The notes: generated by a model from the sequence alone, not told the origin. DNA of 64,000 nucleotides from Heliocidaris erythrogramma (GCA_025617745.1 CM046864.1:558001-622000), one strand, 5' to 3'; numbered from the stretch's first letter, positions 11,305 through 22,199 are shown. Translations and numbers: made by a program.

Positions 11305-11595
11305 GTGCCTCATAACAAGCCAGACATTCCATCTCCTGAAAGTAGTGGTTGGAATAAAGAAGGAGACTCCCTTTCAATTGACTGGACAAGCCTTCCTCCA
11401 GCCCCAGCCAGTGTTTTGGAACTTGCACACTGCTCCTGCAAAAAGACGCAATGTACACAAGGACGTTGCTCATGCTTACTCAATAAGCTACCATGTACTG
11501 ACATGTGCACCTGTGTACAGTGTACAAACTTGTCTGCATCTGATGGGACCCTAGAAGGAGATACAGATAGCATAGATTTGGATGAAGAAGTTTGA
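11305..11595 (+). CDS. C-terminal CXC (tesmin/TSO1-like) cysteine-rich end
   Basis: This frame, shifted relative to the preceding 405 codons, encodes PDIPSPESSGW and then a cysteine cluster at about 11429-11531 of the form CxC-4x-C-4x-CxC-6x-C-3x-CxCxxC, followed by an acidic tail (SIDLDEEV) and a stop. CXC motifs coordinate zinc and bind DNA in tesmin/TSO1 proteins. Its position as the final module is conserved in related proteins as I remember them. The frame change at about 11303 is most simply a frameshift mutation, although an unrecognised tiny intron cannot be excluded. Confidence 0.7.
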   Translation: MPHNKPDIPSPESSGWNKEGDSLSIDWTSLPPAPASVLELAHCSCKKTQCTQGRCSCLLNKLPCTDMCTCVQCTNLSASDGTLEGDTDSIDLDEEV

Positions 11596-13834
11596 TTTTC
11601 CTGTGTATTAATTTTGAGAATTTGTATTTCAGTGCCTCTGAAATTTTGATATCTGTATAGTGTATACAAAGCTTTTTTTATTACTTCCCTCCTACACGTA
11701 CGCAGAGTACATGTTGATTTTTGCCTTATAACATCAATGCAAGCTCCAAATATTTGGGTAAATACCAATAGCCGAACAACATTTACCCAGGGAAAGTCTA
11801 ATTTTTGTTGGACGTGTTGTTTCACTGACTTGTTGCACTGATATTTCAAGCTTCACATTTAAGTATTTTTTCAGTAATGTCAAATAGTAATGTATTCAAT
11901 TCAATTCTCTGCTTTTCAAAGTTTTTATATCGTGATGAATGCATGATGACCCTTTTATCTACTGTATTGACAATAAAATCAATCTATATGAAGCCTGTGG
12001 GAATATGTATGTATTTGTCTTTATCGGCAAGATTTACTCTTTCACCTCAAGACATATGCTTGTTTTTGCACGAGATCATTCCTATGCTGTACGTCAATTG
12101 TTATTGTTTGAAGTGAAATCCTGTACTTTATATTTTAAGTTCCATGCTATTTCATTTAAAATAAATATCATGAAATCGGTAAATTTGTGTACATACATGT
12201 ATTACCAAATCAAAAAAAAAAAGCAGTAAAAGTGCTATACATGTACATGTACATGTTTGTAACTCTTTCTCATTATTTAAGCAGTGCTCATTTAATGAAT
12301 TCTTCATTTCATTTTGGCACTTTGGTATAACTATTAAATTGACGCAGGACACATGCATATTTTCAAATATGTGGAAACAGATTTGAATAATTGTATTTAT
12401 GTTTTCAATTCAGATGACAGTAGTCAGATTACTGAAGTTTCTATAAACCAAAATGATATGTAATACATCCTAAATAATTAATTATCAATCAATAGGCTAG
12501 CATGTTAGAAAGAAAAAAGAAGAAATATTAGCATCCATCTATATTGCATTTACATGTAATTTCTGGATAGAAAGAAGATATTTTGCTCAGGAATGAGAAA
12601 GAAATATGCGCCAGAGTATGATGTTGATTATCAAATGTGACTTAAGAATTTTTAAATATGTATGATACGTGTATCTGTATTATCTGTAGGATGAGAAAAC
12701 ATTTTCATGTTTTTATTGGAAGAGTTTACACATGTATGCAATGTGATTTTATATCAATACAACTGTATAATTATTTCAATTCAAACAACTATTTGAATTT
12801 TCATGGTCATGTGTTAGTTTTTCAGAGGATTGTACATTTCATATGTAATTGTTGTTCTTCTTTGAATGTTCAAACAGCAGGCAAATGAAATGAAAAGTGT
12901 GCAGTGCTAGAAAGTTTTCTTCTATTTTGGAGATCATGACTAAGGCTATACTTATTGCAGTTTCCCCAGTCCACATCAAAGTAATTGGTTATTTTCTTTC
13001 AATAAGAATGTTTATTGTGATGATACGTGTGTTATTTGGAAATCACCATTTAATCATAACATATGATTTTGTTTACTGTTATTGTTTTCTCTCTCTCTCT
13101 GTCTCTCGCTAATTAACTCAACAGTGAGAGTATCATAAGGAGCCATGTACTATAGTATATTGTATACATACATGTAAGCATGTTAGATAAACTCTACTAA
13201 AGCCTTGAAAGTTAGGTTATGATGTATTATTACATATCATATTGTTGCAAATGTAGACTCTGCTATTAGAACTACCTACCAAGATGATACATGTATATGG
13301 ATAATGTGTAGATCAACGGATCGACAAGAGTGCAAACTTCATCAGATGTATATAAATAAAGCACCATGAAACTGAGAAAGAATGAGTAATAATATTTTTT
13401 TCTTAGGATGGGAACCATTAGAGTTTAAATGGTAAAAATGTATATAATTGCTTTACCAAGAACTAGTGTGAAAAAATAGCATTTCGATGTGTGTGAAGTG
13501 GGGGGGGGGGGGGGGGAAAATAGTTGTTTGCATGGGTGTGTGGGTGTTACGTTGTGTTCACATTAAATCTAACAAATCTAGCATTTACAGGTCAGACACA
13601 TCACCATTGCTACAAAATACATATATAACTTTTTCTTTTTCTAAGGCCGTGTGTGTGTGTGTGTGTGTGTGCGTGTGAAAGGGGGTATGTGTGTTTCTTC
13701 AATGTCATTTAATGTCATCATTATTTATACTACACATCTAGCATTGTTTTGGGTAATATTTAGGTAAAAATGTCACCGTTGCTAGGGGAAAATATGTCCT
13801 TAGCTACCAAATTTAACTTTTTCATTGTTTTTTG
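11596..13834. other. 3' non-coding part of the nuclease/CXC element
   Basis: AT-rich, with only short chance ORFs. An AATAAA at 11972-11977 could end the transcript. It also holds a poly-G run at 13500-13516 and a (TG)n microsatellite at about 13649-13671. No second gene was recognised. Confidence 0.5.
11972..11977 (+). promoter_or_regulatory. Candidate polyadenylation signal
   Basis: The first AATAAA downstream of the stop at 11593-11595, giving a 3' UTR of about 0.4 kb. A further AAATAAA lies near 12160. Confidence 0.3.
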
Positions 13835-13994
13835 CCCGTTAATCCTTAACGCCCAAATTTCAGACGTGGGAACATTGCATTCATGCTTCATATACCTCTT
13901 TGGGACATAACTAGCACAAAATTAGGTACTTCCCAGAGGTGGACCACGGAACTCAAAAAATAAGCCCTAAATCATGCCTCGGCCCATGGTCTAT
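13835..13994 (-). repeat. Right terminal inverted repeat of the nuclease/CXC element
   Basis: Reverse-complement counterpart of 5182-5345. It ends GGCCCATGGTCTAT. Confidence 0.65.
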
Positions 13995-14620
13995 CCAGGC
14001 AATTAAGCGAATGGAAATGATAATACTTTATGCTGTATAATTCGAATCAGGGGGAGTGGAACCTTTTCAAAGTAGGGGTCGGGGGGGGGGGGTGGCCGCA
14101 TCTCTTGAAAAAGGCACATATTGGAGAAGGGGCACATACCAAAACTTGATGGAAAAGAATGACATATGGGTCTGTTCACAAAGTTGGGCACCAAAACGTG
14201 ACATTTTATCGTAAAAACATTGTAGTTTAACACTATGACTTACACCATTAAGTTGTTTTATATGAATGTACTTGGTGCCTCCAGGAAGCTTTTGAAGAAC
14301 ACAAGACAAATTGTTTTGAGAGACATTTTCAAAATATTGACAAAAACATACTGGTGTCCCATGTTACATCCACAACCACCTTTTTTTTTTTTTTAGATTA
14401 CCAGCATATTTACATGCATGATACCTTACATAGCTAAATCCTAATGGGTACAATGTGTTATGGTGCTGACTTAATGAAGCAAAACTTTTAACAAAAGAAT
14501 AACTATCTTCCCTGATTTTATCATGAATGGTGTGGGTCACAAATGTCACATGTCGTGGATGAACGGGACACCAAAGAATATCTGCAACTTTCATCAATAA
14601 CTCTTGAAGTCAGTATACTC
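13995..14620. other. Spacer with a poly-G run
   Basis: A G run at about 14079-14091 and no supported gene. Confidence 0.4.
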
Positions 14621-14872
14621 TCATTTCAGTTGTTGTTGCATTGACATCTTCAACCAGATCGCCCACTCGTCAATTTTCCTTCGTTTACATTCTTCATCAA
14701 TTTCCATATCCCAGTCTGATGAGTCCATTTCGTAGTCACCATTGTCTGGGTTTTGCACCCGGACCTCATCCCAGACCTCATCCACCCAAATTATAGACCG
14801 ACCCAAATTATGTTGTTTATGCGGTCGCATATGCAAGCCGCAACTCCCTCTTCCTCCTCTTCCGTCTTCCAA
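14621..14872 (-). CDS. Unrecognised acidic ORF
   Basis: An 83-codon frame with a glycine/arginine-rich start and an acidic centre (VDEVWDEVRVQ, MDSSDWDMEIDEECKRRK). I recognise no family. It lies directly downstream, on the same strand, of another short ORF with an acidic end (14898-15176), so the two could be pieces of one decayed gene or consecutive exons. A chance frame in a biased region is also possible. Confidence 0.2.
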   Translation of the reverse strand: MEDGRGGRGSCGLHMRPHKQHNLGRSIIWVDEVWDEVRVQNPDNGDYEMDSSDWDMEIDEECKRRKIDEWAIWLKMSMQQQLK

Positions 14873-14897
14873 ATTTCACAGCTTCAATCATACCAGT

Positions 14898-15176
14898 CTA
14901 TTTCAGCCCCCACTCCCCTTCGGTGTCGTCGTCTTCCTCCTCCTCCTCCTCCTCTTCTTCTTCTTTTTCTTCTTCTTCAGAATCCTTTTCCTTCTCATCC
15001 AACTCCTGTCTCTCCCATTCAGTTAGCGCAAATAATAGAGTATCATTTAGTCCTTGAAAAATTAAAGCCACTAATACTAACCTCGCTAATACAAAAAAAA
15101 TTATTCTTCGGAAAAATAGGGAAAAAGACGCCATTGCTACTAGGAGAATTGCAAACACGCACGTCGATCCTTCCAA
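14898..15176 (-). CDS. Unrecognised ORF with hydrophobic start and poly-Glu end
   Basis: A 92-codon frame: a hydrophobic N-terminal half (FAILLVAMASFSLFF, then IIFFVLARLVLVALIF) that could be one or two membrane segments, then ERQELDEKEKDSEEE and a run of glutamates from a TTC/TCC microsatellite on the plus strand. I recognise no family. The poly-Glu part alone would make a chance ORF likely. Confidence 0.2.
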   Translation of the reverse strand: MEGSTCVFAILLVAMASFSLFFRRIIFFVLARLVLVALIFQGLNDTLLFALTEWERQELDEKEKDSEEEEKEEEEEEEEEEDDDTEGEWGLK

Positions 15177-15193
15177 CTGTAAATGTTGAATAA

Positions 15194-15770
15194 TTATTCC
15201 AACTGAGATTCAATTTTATACTGCTTTTTATATGAAATTCATTTCACCCTTTCATCGCCACACCCAACCATTTTAGCATTCATATTTCTCATGCAGAATA
15301 TTACCGAAACGAATTTTCTTGTCTAGGCCCCACAAGTTTTCATCATACCCCTCTATATGATATCAAGAGATATCAAGAAACTTGACCTTCTCATCACTCA
15401 CCAGGTTACGACGGCCTATAACCTCTGACACCGATCTTGTCAATAGGTGAACGAATTTACACCGATCCCCTTACATGTCCAAATCTGGGACGGTGTAACC
15501 TCCCGGTGAATTAGCGAGCTTTTCATCCGCAGTATACCCCATTCCACGTCGATTACACCATACACATATTCTCTGACAAGCCACTTGAAAAATCTGCTGG
15601 TAGGCAGAGAAAGATTTATTTTTCAAATCGGATTGCAACAGATGTCGCAATTGATGACATCATGGTCTTGAAATAGAATATGACGTATTGCATGGCAATG
15701 GCACTATCGACTGGTAATGAGAGAAACATTTTTTTTTTCAAATAGGATTGGTGATGTAATGTAGACATAG
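15194..15770. other. Non-coding stretch
   Basis: Nothing recognised except short dinucleotide-poor spacer sequence. Confidence 0.4.
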
Positions 15771-16128
15771 GTAATGTTGCGCCATGATGGCCTAACCGTA
15801 TTGCACCATACTGACGTCATGGGTAATAATAATATGCCCATTTATATAGCGCAGCCACTATATGGATATACTCTACTGCGCTTAATACAAAGTATCACAT
15901 TATTACCCCGGCTTTAGCCGAGCTGCCTATTATGGCGCTAAAGCATTTCAAGGAATTTCTTCCTACCGGGTACCCATTTACTTCACCTGGGTTGAGAGTG
16001 GCAAATGTAGATGAATGTCTTGCCAAAGGACAGTAGCGCCGTGGCGGGATTCGAACATAATGTTGCGCCATGATGGCGTAACCGTATTGCACCATACTGT
16101 CGTCATGGGTAATGTTGCGCCATGATTA
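15771..16128. repeat. Repeated GTTGCGCCATGATGG motif block, split by a SINE
   Basis: A block of about 55 bp (GTAATGTTGCGCCATGATGG, then ATTGCACCATACTG) occurs at 15771-15826 and again at 16059-16113, with a partial third copy to 16128. The SINE at 15824-16056 lies between them. Related GCGCAATA/GCAATGAC words continue to about 16760, so a larger degenerate tandem region is likely. Confidence 0.55.
15824..16056 (-). mobile_element. tRNA-derived SINE with ATT-rich tail
   Basis: Read on the minus strand, a tRNA-like B box (GTTCGAATCCC) at 16046-16056 starts the element. A body with AATGGGTACCCGGTAGG and GCGCTATATAAATGGGC follows, and the element ends in an (ATT)n tail at 15824-15832. This plan is common among short retroposons of sea urchins and relatives. 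It is transcribed by RNA polymerase III and moved by a partner LINE. It sits inside the repeated GTTGCGCCATGATGG block. Confidence 0.7.
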
Positions 16129-16489
16129 GTGCATGATGGTATTGGGTGTTTGTTTGGTTGACACTTCAAAAACCGTTCTACTTTTCCATTTTGATTGTGA
16201 CCCTAGCAAGATAACTTTCCACTTTAAGGGGTATCTATAGCGCATGTTGGTATCTTATTTCACCACCGTCGATGTTTTGCCGTTCAGTTCGAACCACTTG
16301 AGAAAGGTACGGGTAGACAGTGAAAGATAGTTTTGTAGCTTTTTAAATAGGAGACCATAGATTCATTACTTCAGATTGGGTTTGAGGGAACTATAAGCTT
16401 TGGATAAATAATAATATTCCATTTATTTTTTTTCCCCGTCGTATCGCACGTTGAAGAAAGACAAATAAACTTGATCTTGAATCTAGTTC

Positions 16490-16549
16490 TTCTTGTATGT
16501 GTGTATGTGTTTGTGTGTGTGGGTGTGTGTGTGTATGCGTGTATGTGCA
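16490..16549. repeat. TG-rich microsatellite
   Basis: Imperfect (TG)n/(TATG)n tract. Confidence 0.8.
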
Positions 16550-16815
16550 TGCTATCGGAGCAACGTAAGCAATACGTTGCCATGATGGCACGGTATAACT
16601 ATTGCGCAATGACTATAGGTATGATAGGAAGGGTGCTAGAAAATACGTCATCAACGATGACGTCACGATCTCATTGGTGTTGCAATAGGATGTCGCAATG
16701 ACATTACAATCCTGTGGCGTAATCCACGTGGCGCAATAGGTATTACGCAATAGCGATGCAATACCGATGGTAATGGTCCAAGGTCGTGGCTGACCGGAAG
16801 TCGGGTCATTGGTGA

Positions 16816-16867
16816 AGGTCAAAGGGTCAAGGGTCAAAGGGTCACCAGAGGTCAAGGTCAAAGGTCA
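16816..16867 (+). promoter_or_regulatory. Seven clustered nuclear-receptor half-sites
   Basis: AGGTCA or GGGTCA occurs at 16816, 16824, 16831, 16839, 16849, 16855 and 16862, all in the same orientation. Spacings are 2, 1, 2, 4, 0 and 1 bp, which includes DR1 and DR4 arrangements recognised by RXR/HNF4/COUP-type receptors. A simple-repeat origin (GGTCAAAG units) is equally possible, and no adjacent promoter is recognised. Confidence 0.4.
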
Positions 16868-17394
16868 AATTGACTGAGGTCTATCCTTATACTACTTCAG
16901 ACCTTAACTAAAATATGATGTGGTCTTTAGAATTTGATTTTCATGTGCTTACCAGAGAATATAGTGTGCATGCATGTGTTTTATTTTGGCATAAGATTGG
17001 AGTTCAGTCAATTTTGACATGTACAAGGTTTATTTAAAATTAAGTATTATAACACATGTATTTGCTAGTTGATTGTATTATCGATATTAAAAATGAATTG
17101 TTATTGTGTTATTATGTTGATTTATGAAGACAAATAAAATATTATTCAAAACAAAAGCTTCGCATGATATGACCCCTGTGCACAAACTTCCGCGCGTTTG
17201 ACCATGCATACCAATTATACTCGGGTCACTCTGTGTGGCGCAGTAATTATTGTTTTGGCAGCGAGTGAGCGATGAATAGTCACGAGTGGGTGATAGAAGC
17301 AAGTCGATCATGGCCTGTCTGAACGTACTGGAAATATTTTTGAAACTTACATAGCATCGATGCTATGTACTACGTGTGAAAATAACTAGTATAA
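16868..17394. other. Spacer, nothing recognised
   Basis: No supported gene or repeat before the LRR-exon array. Confidence 0.4.
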
Positions 17395-17884
17395 ATCACC
17401 AATTGAATAAGTCAGTGAAATCTACTTGCGTTTTATACACCCAGATTTTATAAGGGTGTTTCCATCTCCTTCTTCTTGATGGACAGGTATATACAACTTG
17501 AAATTTCATAATAATTTTATCTGGCAATGCGACTAGTCACTCATACTAGTAAGCATAGCAAAAGAGAGTTCCTAGTCATTCTTTTGTCATCTAACAATTT
17601 TTAGTAACAATCTAATCGAAGTTGAAAAGAAGACAAAGAAAAACAAAGCAGGATGGGTAGAAGGAGCAATGGAACGTCAAATACAATAGTACATAGAAGT
17701 ATTCTGGAGCTCTGAAAATTGCAGTTCAAAGGCAATATTAACAACCAAATTGAATATGTCTGTGAAACAAACTTGCTTATACACCCAGATTGATTAAGTC
17801 TGTTTCTATCTCCTTCTTATTGATAGAGTCAATTCATTTCATTGCACGTGTAACTCCATAGTCATACCTCATTACAATACTTAC

Positions 17885-17956
17885 AGCCTCCATAGACTGC
17901 CTAATCCATTGAAGATTCCTGGGATGAGAGAGTGAATCTGGTTACCATTTAAATAC
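17885..17956 (-). CDS. LRR exon a (72 bp, 24 residues)
   Basis: On the minus strand the acceptor GTACGCAG is followed by G|TAT..., encoding YLNGNQIHSLI, PGIFNGLGSL, then W-R and a split Leu codon before GTAAGTATTG. The pattern LxLxxNxIxxLxPGxFxGLxxL matches an extracellular leucine-rich repeat exactly. The frame is open with both splice sites intact. The variable residue pair is W-R (codons at 17887-17892). Confidence 0.8.
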
Positions 17957-19019
17957 CTGCGTACATAAAAATAGAGGGTAAAGAGGAAAAAACTAAGGAT
18001 AGATATGTCATTCCATGCATGAACGTAAGAAGAAGTCTCCTACGATGTATATCATTATCTACATCAATATAAATATATATTGTGTCATTATAAGAAATAA
18101 CGAGGACATAGGTGTACGGAACAACTGTTTTTTATCATTTTTCCGGGCAGCTACCATTCAAACCTACTATGCAGGGTTGTTTCCATCTCCTTCTTCCTGA
18201 TGGAGCTAATTCATTTCATTTCACAAGGACAGGTATACATACAACTTGACATTTCATAACTACTTTATCTGGCAACGACTAGTCACTCATACTAAGTAAG
18301 AGAGGGTTCCTAGTCATTCGCTTGTCATCTAAACATTTTTAATAAAAATATAATCAAATTTAAAAGAAGACAAAGAAAAACAAACCAGGAAGGGTAGAGG
18401 AAGCAGTGGAACGTCAAATACAATAGTACATCGAAGTATTCAGGTGCCTTGAAAATTGCAGTTCAATGGCAATATTAACAACCAAACTGAATATGTCTGT
18501 GAAACATACTTGCTTATACACCCAGATTGATTAAGTCTCTTTCTATCTCTTTCTTGATAGAGTCAATTGATTTCATTGCACGTGTAACTCCATAGTAATA
18601 CGGCTTTTGCTAAACAGTCGGGTAACGTCGCGTCTCGTTGGTAGAAATTTTCGAACATTTTTCAGGAATTTTATGTATGGTATCTTTTTTTAGCAGCAAA
18701 AAAAAAAAAGAAAAGAAAAAGAAAAGGAGAGGGGAAAAAAAGGTGGCCTGATGGCAGCATGAATTAGTTATTTGGGCAATATCGTGATACAGGCCCCGCA
18801 ACTTACCCGTCTTGTAATCGATTACTAATCATCTTCTTAGACTTCTAACTTCAGCCAACTCACTAGTTATACTCGTGTTACAGGCCCCGCGCAACCACGT
18901 TGAACAGCTTACAAAACGGAAATGGGACCTGTATCACGATAAACATTATAAACTCGTGAACAAGGCCCCATCCTATGCAAAATGAAGACAGACAACATGG
19001 TAGTGGGGCTTCAAGATTA

Positions 19020-19660
19020 CATACATGTATAAGGGCATAGTTGCAAGGGAGGGGATAAAGGCAGGGCGGATCCGAATCGGCCGCGGCCCCCCCTTTTGAA
19101 ACCCTTAAGTACACAATAAAACAAATTGCCTCCTTAATTTATTGGGGGCGGAGGGGGAATTGCAAGGGAGGGGTTAAAGGGATATAAGGGGATACTTTCC
19201 CCCAATATCTAAACAATTTTTTTAATGGGGGACTCCCCCAATGTATATTTTCAAGGGGGGGGGGGGGTAATTGCAAGGGAGTTTAAGTACGCAATAAAAC
19301 AAATTGCCTCCTTAATTCATTGGGGGCGGAGGGGGAATTGCAAGGGAGGGGTTAAAGGGATATAAGGGGATACTTTCCCCCAATATCTAAACAATTTTTT
19401 TAATGGGGGACTCCCCCAATATATATTTTCAAGGGGGGGGGGGGTAATTGCAAGGGAGTTTAAGTACGCAATAAAACAAATTGCCTCCTTAATTCATTGG
19501 GGGCGGAGGGGGGAATTGCAAGGGAGGGGTTAAAGGGATATAAGGGGATACCCCAATATCTAAACAATTTTTTTAATGGGGGACTCCCCCAACGTATATT
19601 TTTGAGGGGGGTAATGGCAAGGGGGGGGGGGGTAATTGCAAGGGAGGGGATAAAGGCATG
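19020..19660. repeat. G-rich tandem repeat, about 180 bp unit, three copies
   Basis: The unit contains TTGGGGGCGGAGGGG, AATTGCAAGGGAGGGG, GATATAAGGGGATAC, a TTTTTTTAATGGGGGA block, a poly-G run and TTTAAGTACGCAATAAAAC. Copies start near 19140, 19320 and 19500. It is nested in the 18602-21244 element. Confidence 0.8.
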
Positions 19661-20165
19661 GGCGGATCCAGGGGCTAAAACGGCCGTGCCCCCTTAAAAT
19701 CCAAGTGGCATGCCTTAACTACACAAAATAATTTCCTTTTTTTTGGGGGGGGGGGGGATTGCAAGGGCGGGGTTATTGCAAGGGAGGAGTTACGATATAT
19801 AAGGGGATACTTTCCCCAATATTAAAACTTTTTTTTTTTTTTTTTTTGGGGGGGGGGGGGGTATTGCGCTGAAGTGACAGATAAAAATTAAATTAAAAGG
19901 GGGTCCAACTGAAAAGCAAAGCCAAAAAAAAAAAAAGGCGGGGGTGCCCTCAGGAACAAAAGAGGGGTTGAGCAAAATAACAATAAAAATGAAAGATAGA
20001 ATACACTCAAGGAAACTCATTGTAATGACATTGCTGAAAAAATACAATGATTTAAGAAAGAAAAATTGGGATTTCTTTTTTTGTTCTTGTTCTTTTTTTT
20101 TTTTTTGGTGGGGGGGGGGGGGGGTACGACCACATATAAATAAATCAATAATATATGAATACATG

Positions 20166-20345
20166 TACACATTGGCGGATCCAGGGGGCACTTCCGGCCC
20201 GTGCCTCCCCCCCCCCCCCCTTTTTTTTGGAATGAAGACCTTTTTTTTTTTTTTTTTTTTGCTTGTCAGGGAATTATGGAGGGCAACTGGACCCCATAAC
20301 CCCCTACTGAGCGAATTTTGAAGGTTTGGCGAAAAAAGAAATTTT
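20166..20345. mobile_element. hAT-like G/C-rich MITE
   Basis: Begins with the TGGCGGATCCAGGGGG end and contains CACTTCCGGCCCGTGCC, poly-C, GCTTGTCAGGGAATTATGGAGG and CCCCTACTGAGCGAATTTTG. The same blocks occur at 62217-62425 and, inverted, at 56350-56583. CAGTGGCGGATCC-type ends are typical of non-autonomous hAT elements. Confidence 0.55.
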
Positions 20346-20529
20346 GTCGCCTGCACTGTAAGACTACTATAGGCCATGTACTATAGCTGCTCCTTCCGAC
20401 CAGAAGGTAGCTGAATTAGGCTTCTGTCAAGACAATGATTTTCTGATAAAGTGTCAAATTAGGGTCTGTGCTTGCAGACTAGGCCTAGCCTGCCTATACA
20501 CGTACGGTACGTGTAGGCTAGCCATGCTC

Positions 20530-21115
20530 TGGTCTACGCTTTGTCATTTCTTGCTTTTATCCTTCTATCAATTATCTTTCCATCCTTCCTCTCGTTATGA
20601 TATTCTTTGTTTCCTGTTATCATTTTCTCCCCCACCTTCCTCACGTTAATCTTTATCCTTCTATCATTTCTCTCTCTGTCTTTCTTTATATAAGTTAAAC
20701 TTTTTTTATCCTATTATTTCTCTCTCTATCTTTCATATTATTCTTTTTAAAATCATTTTCTGCTTCCCATCTTTACTTACTTTCCTTAAAACATTCTTTG
20801 CTTTTATCCTATCATTTTGTTTTCCTTTCATCTTTTCTTTCGTTATGTTATTCCTTTATTCAAATTATCATCTTTTCTTCTATCTTTCCTTATGTTACTC
20901 TTAATATCTTTATCCTTCTATCATTTATGTCTCTATCTTTCTTTATGTTATTCTTTGTTTTTATCCACTTATTTTTACTTTTGTTGCATGCTTTGTTTCC
21001 TTTCATCTTATTTTCTTCCATCCTTCCTACCCTTCTATTCTCTCTTTATAGTTCATGTTTTTCTTTGCATTATCCTTCGATTCTTTTCTTTATTCCCTTG
21101 TTTGTCGTTTTTAGC
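20530..21115. repeat. Pyrimidine-rich degenerate tandem repeat
   Basis: Repeats of CTTTATCCTTCTATCATTT and TCTTTCTTTATGTTATTC in degenerate form over nearly 600 bp. The strand asymmetry generates long hydrophobic ORFs that are not genes. Confidence 0.7.
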
Positions 21116-21270
21116 CTGAAAACGGGAAAAACCATACTGAGATGGACTCTTTTTCAATTTGTCCCCTTGAAGACACCTTCCTGAAAAATGTTCGAAAATT
21201 TCTACCAACGCGACGCGACGTTACCCGACTGTTTAGCAAAAGCCTAGTAATACCTCATTCCCATACTTAC

Positions 21271-21342
21271 AGTGACCCGAGACTACGTAATCCATTGAAG
21301 ATTCCTGGGATGAGAGAGTGAATCTGGTTACCATTTAAATAC
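21271..21342 (-). CDS. LRR exon b (72 bp)
   Basis: Same acceptor, donor and phase as exon a. Encodes YLNGNQIHSLI, PGIFNGLRSL and the variable pair G-S (codons at 21273-21278). The transposon at 18602-21244 sits 26 bp downstream of the exon on its coding strand, inside the intron, leaving the donor intact. Confidence 0.8.
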
Positions 21343-22199
21343 CTGCGTACATAAAAATAGAGGGAAAAGAGGAAAAAACTAAGGATAGATATGTCATTCC
21401 ATGCATGAACATAAGAAGAAGTCTCCTACGATGTATATCATTATTTACATCAATATTTTACCTCTGAATGCATGGCAATGTAGATCCCGACTCATTTTGG
21501 ATTTGTTTGCAGGCCGGATTTAGACAAAAATCTATTTCCAAGTGCTAAATGACATATTTTTGTGTCATAATAAGAAATAACGAGAACAGGTGCACGGCTC
21601 CAGTGTTTTTTATCATTTTTCCCGCAGCTACCACTCACACCTACTATGCAGGGACTCTGAACATGCTGAATATGTAATTCAATGGCAATTATAAATTACC
21701 GCTTGAATAAGTCCGTGAAGTTTACTTGCTTTTTACACACCCATATTTAATAGGGTTGTTTCCATCTCCTTCTTCTTGATGGAGCGAATTCATTTCATTT
21801 CACAAGGACAAGTATACAACTTGACATTTCATAACTACTTTATCTGGCAACGACTAGTCACTCTTACTAAGTAAGAGAGGGTTCCTAGTCATTCTCTTGC
21901 CATTTAAACATTTTTAATAAAAATCTAATCAAAGTTTTAAAGAAGATAAAGAAAAAAACAAAGCAGGATGGGTAGAGGGAGCAATGGAACTTCAAATACA
22001 ATAGTACATGGAAGTATTCTGGAGCTCTGAAAATTGCAGTTCAATGGCAATATTAACAACCAAATTGAATATGTCTGTGAAACATACTTGCTTATACACC
22101 CAAATTGATTAAGTCTGTTTCTATCTCCTTCTTCTTGATAGAGTCAATTCATTTCATTGCACGTGTAACTCCATAGTCATACCTCATTACAATACTTAC

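Larger units (their letters stand above)
5465..11595 (+). pseudogene. Large FEN/PIN-like nuclease and CXC-motif protein gene, damaged
   Basis: An intron-split gene of an uncharacterised invertebrate multicopy family, about 1570 residues in total. From memory, unverified, similar proteins are abundant in corals, molluscs and urchins. Order: an N-terminal exon with a YHRACYMRF zinc-binding-like block; a basic/acidic exon with a CIICRK motif; a long exon with a conserved central region (DNNDFGEETLSG, then PVIDASPTD, VVVMDQAIYAK, GEFHTAM, IESEVV); a region with EEADTR, SPDTDVFV and FTGCDTVSALYGIGK that resembles the acidic core and helix-hairpin of FEN/PIN nucleases; and a C-terminal CXC cysteine cluster. 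Damage: an exon apparently lost at 7370-7392, an in-frame TAG at 10085 and a frameshift near 11303. Function is inferred only; it could be a transposase-like replication or cleavage protein of the surrounding TIR element. Confidence 0.75.
5182..13994 (+). mobile_element. Candidate novel large TIR element carrying a nuclease/CXC gene
   Basis: The two ends are imperfect inverted repeats. Starting at ATAGGCCATGGGCCGAG (5182), the left end reads like the reverse complement of the right end, which closes CTCGGCCCATGGTCTAT (13994). Shared blocks continue inward: TCCGTG, CCA.CTCTGGGAAGTAC, then ATGTTCCCA and TTTGGGC, over about 160 bp. One plus-strand, intron-split gene (5465-11595) lies inside, followed by about 2.2 kb of non-coding DNA. 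No clear target-site duplication was seen at the ends, so the exact boundary is uncertain by 10-20 bp. The inverted ends are seen directly; mobility is inferred. No capsid, DNA polymerase B or integrase was seen. Confidence 0.6.
18602..21244. mobile_element. Non-autonomous DNA element with 66 bp TIRs and 9 bp target duplication
   Basis: The ends are near-perfect inverted repeats of about 66 bp (GGCTTTTGCTAAACAGTCGG at 18602; its complement ends at 21244). The 9 bp TAGTAATAC occurs on both sides (18593-18601 and 21245-21253), and the element interrupts an LRR-array unit just before its exon. A 9 bp duplication fits Mutator-like elements best, but no transposase is seen, so the superfamily is open. 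The interior is low complexity: G-rich tandem repeats and a pyrimidine-rich part. Confidence 0.8.

Noticed and set aside
5182-13994. Polinton/Maverick or herpesvirus-like element
   Set aside because: No protein-primed DNA polymerase, integrase, packaging ATPase or capsid gene; only one gene lies between the ends.
20798-21184. Hydrophobic ORFs resembling multi-pass membrane proteins
   Set aside because: They are by-products of a pyrimidine-rich degenerate repeat, which codes Leu, Ser and Phe in every frame.
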